Shown here: piece after piece, positions 6,606 through 9,828 of the stretch
Position numbering within the stretch: the first letter of the stretch is position 1
How the letters are laid out: each line of letters starts with the position of its first letter
Assembly: GCA_027005175.1 (NCBI GenBank)
Contig: JALTMC010000173.1
Span: forward strand, 14,033-23,860
DNA from: Myxococcales bacterium
GTDB taxonomy: Bacteria; Myxococcota_C; UBA6777
Length of the DNA: 9,828 bases
Direction of reading: 5' to 3'
Translations under genes and position numbers: made by a program
The notes under the pieces: model-generated
What the model was told of the DNA's origin: nothing
Databases searched by the model: none
What the model saw: only the letters and a program-made list of their open reading frames with translations

Positions 6606-7036
6606 GCCAGATCTTTCATCAATGTGTAATTCCGATGTTTTTTCAACAACAATGAGGTTCACTATTTACAGTGTTGAGTAAAGGTTCAGAGAGAGAGGGT
6701 CGTTGAAGATCGTTAAGAGGTCATTGAAACGAAGAGTTGGAATGAGGTTCACCATTTGAGTAAAGGTTCAGAGAGAGATGGTCGTTGGAGATCGAAGAGG
6801 TCATTGAAACAAAGAGTTAGAGATACGCTCTTTTCTCCGTGGCAGGTCTTTTTCAAAAGCAGATGCTTTTGGTTGTTGCCTTTTATGTGAGAAGGCTTAA
6901 GTGATGGTAATTGTAGAGGTTTTTTTTTATGGTCTTGCAGCTTTTGAAAGTAAGCGATGCCCTTCGTGGTTCACTCATTTTGACGATTGAGATCGAGCTT
7001 CTCCTTGCGAGAGATCGGTCATGTTGAGGAAAAGTC
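6606..7036. other. Intergenic region upstream of the 7037 gene
   Basis: Apart from the 80-90 bp tandem pair, the stretch holds one clear hairpin, CAAAAGC-AGAT-GCTTTTG (6854-6871), with no immediate T-tract, and a run of eight or more T near 6922. No protein gene or confident promoter was found. The last bases carry the ribosome-binding site (TTGAGGAAAAG) of the next gene. Confidence 0.6.
6651..6820. repeat. Two tandem copies of an 80-90 bp unit
   Basis: Copy one is 6651-6740 and copy two is 6741-6820. Both start AATGAGGTTCAC and share TGAGTAAAGGTTCAGAGAGA, then GGTCGTTG, AGATCG and AGAGGTCATTGAAAC, ending near AAGAGTT. Copy two lacks about 8 bp near its start and 2-3 bp in the middle. No frame looks coding in either copy. 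The unit may carry binding sites or be a remnant of a local duplication. Confidence 0.88.
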
Positions 7037-7972
7037 ATGGGAGATGATAAAAATCTGGAGAAGCTTGAGGTGGTCTCTCAAGAGAAGCAAAAACCATGTG
7101 TTAAATCGTCTGCCAGTCTTCCCATAAGTTTGGAGTTGGAGTCTGGCTATTCGAGTTTGTCTCTGATCTGGGAAGAAAGTTATGACGGTGATGCCTGGGC
7201 TTGTCAATCATCAATATCCCATGTTGATACGAGAAGTGACTTGTCAGCTTCTTTGTTGAGCCAAGAGAATGTAGAGGAGCTGCTCTCCTGTAGCTCCTCT
7301 TCTCAGGACGATAACGTCACATACTCGATTTTTACACCTCAGGAACTGAGTGCGTTGGAAGAGAAACATGACGGTGTAACGTATGAAACACTGATGCATC
7401 AAGAGATTGAGTCCAAACTTCAAGAGATTGAGTCCAAACTTCAAGAGCTGGAATCTCAAGAGTTGGAATCTCAAGAGGATGTGTCAGAGAAACTCACGGG
7501 TTTGGACCGATTGAAAAAGGCTGCCGATAAGCCCGAAAAGCTCACAGGGTTGGCTCGTTTGCGTAGCCTCCAGCCTCCTTCACATCACCATGTCTTATTA
7601 AACAATACTGCTGTAGAGGAGCCATGTCGCGAACAAGTTCCCACACCGCAAAGCATTGATAGTTATGTACCAGACGTTCAGGCCCGTGAAAATGCGAGTA
7701 CCCAAAACATTGGTTTGCCTACAACATGGCAGCCCAACTCTGCGCGAGCTGTTTCGGAACTTGAACAGGGCTATCCCATTGAAAAAGGTGAACGAAAACG
7801 AGGGTGGAAGCCGTGGGGTGGTATTGTTAGGGGCTATCAAGAGAGCATGCAACGGCTTCAGGAAAAGTCATTTCATCAGACGGAAATAAGCTGTGAGAGT
7901 CAGTTGCCTTTGCTTGAAGTTGATGATGGACAGCCCGCCTCCCTTTCGACCTCTTCTGAAAACGATAAATAA
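7037..7972 (+). CDS. Unrecognised Ser/Glu-rich protein with short internal repeats
   Basis: The 311-residue frame has an ATG preceded by GAGGA about 8 nt upstream, so translation is likely. No family was recognised, and there is no signal peptide or membrane helix. Residues 1-115 are acidic and Ser-rich (LLSCSSSSQDD). Residues 122-148 form a Gln/Glu repeat (QEIESKL twice, QELES twice, QED) that should be a short helix or coiled coil. EKLTGL then occurs twice, at 151-156 and 167-172, as EKLTGLDRL and EKLTGLARL, perhaps a short binding motif. The middle (175-250) is rich in Pro, Thr and Asn and probably disordered. A basic, aromatic segment follows (GERKRGWKPWGGIVRGYQES, 251-270), then an acidic Ser-rich tail. 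It looks like a mostly disordered cytoplasmic adaptor, scaffold or secreted substrate; that is inference. The next co-oriented gene is 410 nt away. Confidence 0.75.
   Translation: MGDDKNLEKLEVVSQEKQKPCVKSSASLPISLELESGYSSLSLIWEESYDGDAWACQSSISHVDTRSDLSASLLSQENVEELLSCSSSSQDDNVTYSIFTPQELSALEEKHDGVTYETLMHQEIESKLQEIESKLQELESQELESQEDVSEKLTGLDRLKKAADKPEKLTGLARLRSLQPPSHHHVLLNNTAVEEPCREQVPTPQSIDSYVPDVQARENASTQNIGLPTTWQPNSARAVSELEQGYPIEKGERKRGWKPWGGIVRGYQESMQRLQEKSFHQTEISCESQLPLLEVDDGQPASLSTSSENDK
7400..7471 (+). repeat. In-frame 21-bp and 15-bp tandem repeats in the 7037 gene
   Basis: Two identical 21-bp units (7400-7420, 7421-7441) code for QEIESKL. Two 15-bp units (7442-7456, 7457-7471) code for QELES and differ at one base. 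All begin CAAGAG, so the shorter unit probably derives from the longer. The exact identity of the first pair indicates a recent duplication. Confidence 0.9.
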
Positions 7973-8382
7973 TCTACCTTTACCGGTCTTTTTATGGCCT
8001 TTAAATCTACGATATGAGACGACTTTCGTCGGGTATGTCTTCCTGTAAGTGGGGGGGGGCCTGTCCTCCGATCGATCCCCCCATATGATCTCAATCACTG
8101 TTCCTTTTCTCGGAGCTTTACATCTTTTGAAAGAGTGTATAGCTAAGGTAACACTGGCCTCGAATGTTATTTCATGAAAATCTGTGCTTTGCTTCGTACT
8201 TTAGTTCGAAGGTAAAGTTTGATTTGAAAAAGGTTCAATAGATCACAAGGAACTGTCACCTTGCGTTGATTGGGAGAATTGGAAATTTCGGAACGGAGCT
8301 TGCGAAGGGGAGATTCGCGAAAGCTTGGAATGAGCTTCCACAAGTCGAACTGGATGTACCACCGAGACGAAGGACCCTTACT
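7973..8382. other. Intergenic region with two hairpins between two unknown genes
   Basis: A perfect 5-bp hairpin, GACGA-CTT-TCGTC, lies at 8018-8030. A run of nine G (8051-8059) can pair with six C (8077-8082) across a loop containing CGATCG; both lack a T-tract, so neither is a standard terminator. From 8266 an upstream extension of the next gene is open with a TTG start (39 more codons) but has no well-spaced ribosome-binding site. No promoter could be assigned with confidence. Confidence 0.5.
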
Positions 8383-8805
8383 ATGAGTTATCTACAAAAC
8401 ACGATGCAGCAAAAAGAACAACCCAGGATGGTTGACGCGATTACGGTCTTAGAAGGTTGGGTTAAGCAACGTGAGCTTCCTGTGTCCTGGCAGTTAAGTC
8501 AGCGAGACAGACGTGTCCATTGTTTTTTAGAGTGGTTATCATCCTTTACAGACTGCGAGTCTTTGGTTGTACTGGATAAAGACCATGAGGTGGTTGCAGG
8601 TTGGAATACAGAAGATGAGCTTCTTTCCTTTCTTCAAGAGCCTATCTCAGGCTGGAAAGAAGAGGAAGTGGAGGACATTGTTTTTCATGGTCACCGCTTC
8701 TCTTCCTCACAGGGTGAGGTCGTGCTGGGGATGGCCTCCTCGATGCACATCGACAAAGAGTTTTTGAATGTTTTGACTGATATGCTTAAAACAGTGATTG
8801 ATTGA
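8383..8805 (+). CDS. Small unrecognised acidic protein, possibly Roadblock/LC7-like
   Basis: From the ATG at 8383 the product has 140 residues. This start has GAAGGA about 8 nt upstream, better than the TTG at 8266, which would add 39 basic residues (RFAKAWNELPQ and PPRRRTLT). There is no signal peptide or membrane helix. After a helical N-terminus (VDAITVLEGWVKQRELPVSW) the segment CESLVVLDKDHEVVAGW (58-74) looks like two beta strands around a turn. GEVVLGMASS (111-120) and a C-terminal helix (KEFLNVLTDMLKTV, 125-138) follow. That order of strand-strand, helix, strand, helix is reminiscent of Roadblock/LC7 regulators of small GTPases, but no diagnostic motif is present and the assignment is weak. 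It faces a convergent membrane-protein gene across a repeat-bearing gap and shares strand with the 7037 gene. Confidence 0.7.
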   Translation: MSYLQNTMQQKEQPRMVDAITVLEGWVKQRELPVSWQLSQRDRRVHCFLEWLSSFTDCESLVVLDKDHEVVAGWNTEDELLSFLQEPISGWKEEEVEDIVFHGHRFSSSQGEVVLGMASSMHIDKEFLNVLTDMLKTVID

Positions 8806-8808
8806 GTT

Positions 8809-8912
8809 GTTGAGCACTTCGAAGCCACAAGGCATTGGGTCTGAACCGTTGTTCTGAGAGGTAGAACCTACTGTAAATAGGTTGAGCACTTCGAAACCAC
8901 AAGGTATTGGGT
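8809..8912. repeat. Pair of 32-bp direct repeats between convergent genes
   Basis: Copies at 8809-8840 and 8881-8912 begin GTTGAGCACTTCGAA and end ATTGGGT, matching at 30 of 32 positions. Their starts are 72 bp apart. The 40-bp spacer contains a small GTTCT/AGAAC hairpin. The first copy begins 4 nt after the stop of the 8383 gene. No transposase or flanking inverted repeat was seen. Nine T at 8967-8975 follow further on, without an adjoining stem. Confidence 0.92.
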
Positions 8913-8973
8913 TGGGTTCACTCGGTTCTCTCTGTCAGAGCGTCACTTTTCTTTGCCAGTAGAGTCTTTTTTT

Positions 8974-9828
8974 TTAGGGCTTTTGGGGTTGGCAGGTGAG
9001 GCAGGCCAAGAGAGCAAGCCAGGGGCCAACAATGAGAAGTAAGCCGACATGCTGCAAGGGTGGAAGTGCTGTTAAGAGAAGAGGTGTGGCAGGCAAAGAA
9101 ATCCATAGTGCCATACGACTGAGTTGTTGTCTGTGGGAGATCGCTCCAGGTGTAGGGCTTTTGTTCTCGGTGTATAGATAGAGTGATGGAAAGATTGTAA
9201 AGCCTGATAAGAAGAGCAGAAAGAAGACGACAATCAAGTCGAGGGGAACTTCTTGCCACCCGAGTAAGCCAAGCATTGCGAGCCATGTCAAAGGGAGTGG
9301 TAGCCACACCTGCCAAGCGGCACCCAACGAGCCGAGCATGATCCAACAAGCCAAGAACGATGCCAATAGCAACATCCAGGCTGTTTGGCTACTGTATTTT
9401 ACGGTATCTTGAGCCAGGTTGATCAAGAGTTGATGTAGGCCTGTGTGTGTGACTTTCAGCCGCTGTTTTCCTTTGTCCATTCTGTACCAGTGTGGGTTGT
9501 GTAATTCCAAAAGCTCTCCGCGTAGCGACGCCATACGAGCCCTGGTAGTGTGACTCCCGCCTGCACGGAGTCGGGAGGCTGCAACCCTGGCCCACTGCGG
9601 TGTGGTGCTCAGCATTCGAAAGAGACTTTGTTGGAGCGCCGTCAGCTGTTGGTTTTTTCGCAAACGTTGTGCCATCGATATCAATGATCTCACCGCATAT
9701 TTGATGCTTTGTTTGTCCTTCCCTGCCTCTGTTCCCTCTAAAGCTTTCATTAACGCAGCTCGAACCTTCTCTTTTTGAAGTGCATTTCCCTTCAGATTCG
9801 CACGGAATAAAGCCAACATCACTTTTTG
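8974..9828 (-). CDS. Unrecognised multi-pass membrane protein (5' end probably outside window)
   Basis: The frame is open from a TAA at 8974-8976 to the right edge. The first possible starts inside the window are GTG 9822 and ATG 9819, but only nine bases precede the ATG and show no ribosome-binding site, so the true start may lie beyond. Counting from 9822, residues 1-145 are a soluble, basic, mainly helical region (many Lys, Arg, Gln and Leu). Five hydrophobic segments follow: about 148-169, 172-189, 194-217, 237-255 and 258-276. The loop at 218-236 (TENKSPTPGAISHRQQLSR) is polar and basic. No family or catalytic motif was recognised. The helical N-part suggests a cytoplasmic domain attached to a C-terminal membrane bundle. 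It is convergent with the 8383 gene and separated from it by the 32-bp repeats. Confidence 0.75.
   Translation of the reverse strand, partial: QKVMLALFRANLKGNALQKEKVRAALMKALEGTEAGKDKQSIKYAVRSLISMAQRLRKNQQLTALQQSLFRMLSTTPQWARVAASRLRAGGSHTTRARMASLRGELLELHNPHWYRMDKGKQRLKVTHTGLHQLLINLAQDTVKYSSQTAWMLLLASFLACWIMLGSLGAAWQVWLPLPLTWLAMLGLLGWQEVPLDLIVVFFLLFLSGFTIFPSLYLYTENKSPTPGAISHRQQLSRMALWISLPATPLLLTALPPLQHVGLLLIVGPWLALLACLTCQPQKP

Noticed and set aside
8266-8382. TTG-started N-terminal extension of the small acidic protein
   Set aside because: The nearest AAGGA is about 14 nt from the TTG, while the ATG at 8383 has a well-spaced GAAGGA. It remains possible.
6661-8880. 11-bp inverted match CTATTTACAGT (near 6663) and ACTGTAAATAG (near 8870)
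   Set aside because: Matches of this length are expected by chance in a window this size.

Overview
The window looks like chromosomal DNA of a Gram-negative bacterium with moderate GC content. Two proteins carry export signals and fit the outer-membrane LolA-like/beta-barrel type. A third couples a long low-complexity linker to a membrane anchor and a TPR domain. That style, plus the many small dispersed and tandem repeats, would suit a deltaproteobacterium-like or Myxococcota-like lineage, but no marker here fixes the taxon. No rRNA, tRNA, transposase, phage gene or CRISPR array was recognised.

Layout. Bases 1-2474 (minus) hold most of a large TPR protein that runs off the left edge. It reads N-domain, repeat-rich Pro/Gln linker, single membrane helix, then at least eight TPRs. 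Its own promoter candidate is at 2605-2633. Between that promoter and the next gene lie four tandem copies of a 33-bp unit, ending exactly on the stop codon of trmL (2791-3306, minus), a tRNA wobble 2'-O-methyltransferase. Next come a beta-barrel-like outer-membrane protein (3460-5085, minus) and a LolA-like exported protein (5175-5993, minus), probably transcribed together with the LolA-like gene first. An almost identical 56-bp leader, including the ribosome-binding site and start codon, precedes both trmL and the LolA-like gene.

The 1.04-kb stretch 5994-7036 has no confident protein gene. It holds the promoter side of the minus-strand operon with a cluster of TGTTGCA boxes. It also holds a highly foldable plus-strand segment (6289-6605) that ends in a terminator-like hairpin and may be a structured non-coding RNA, then a pair of 80-90 bp tandem repeats. 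Two plus-strand genes of unknown function follow: a 311-residue, Ser/Glu-rich protein with short internal repeats (7037-7972) and a small acidic protein (8383-8805). A pair of 32-bp direct repeats separates the latter from a convergent minus-strand multi-pass membrane protein that reaches the right edge (8974-9828).

Functionally, only the exported pair looks like a working unit: a soluble LolA-like lipoprotein or lipid carrier with an outer-membrane barrel, probably envelope lipid or lipoprotein traffic. The rest appear to be independent units. The strongest leads for something undescribed are the candidate structured RNA, the shared 56-bp leader, and the 33-bp repeat that sits in frame behind the trmL stop.
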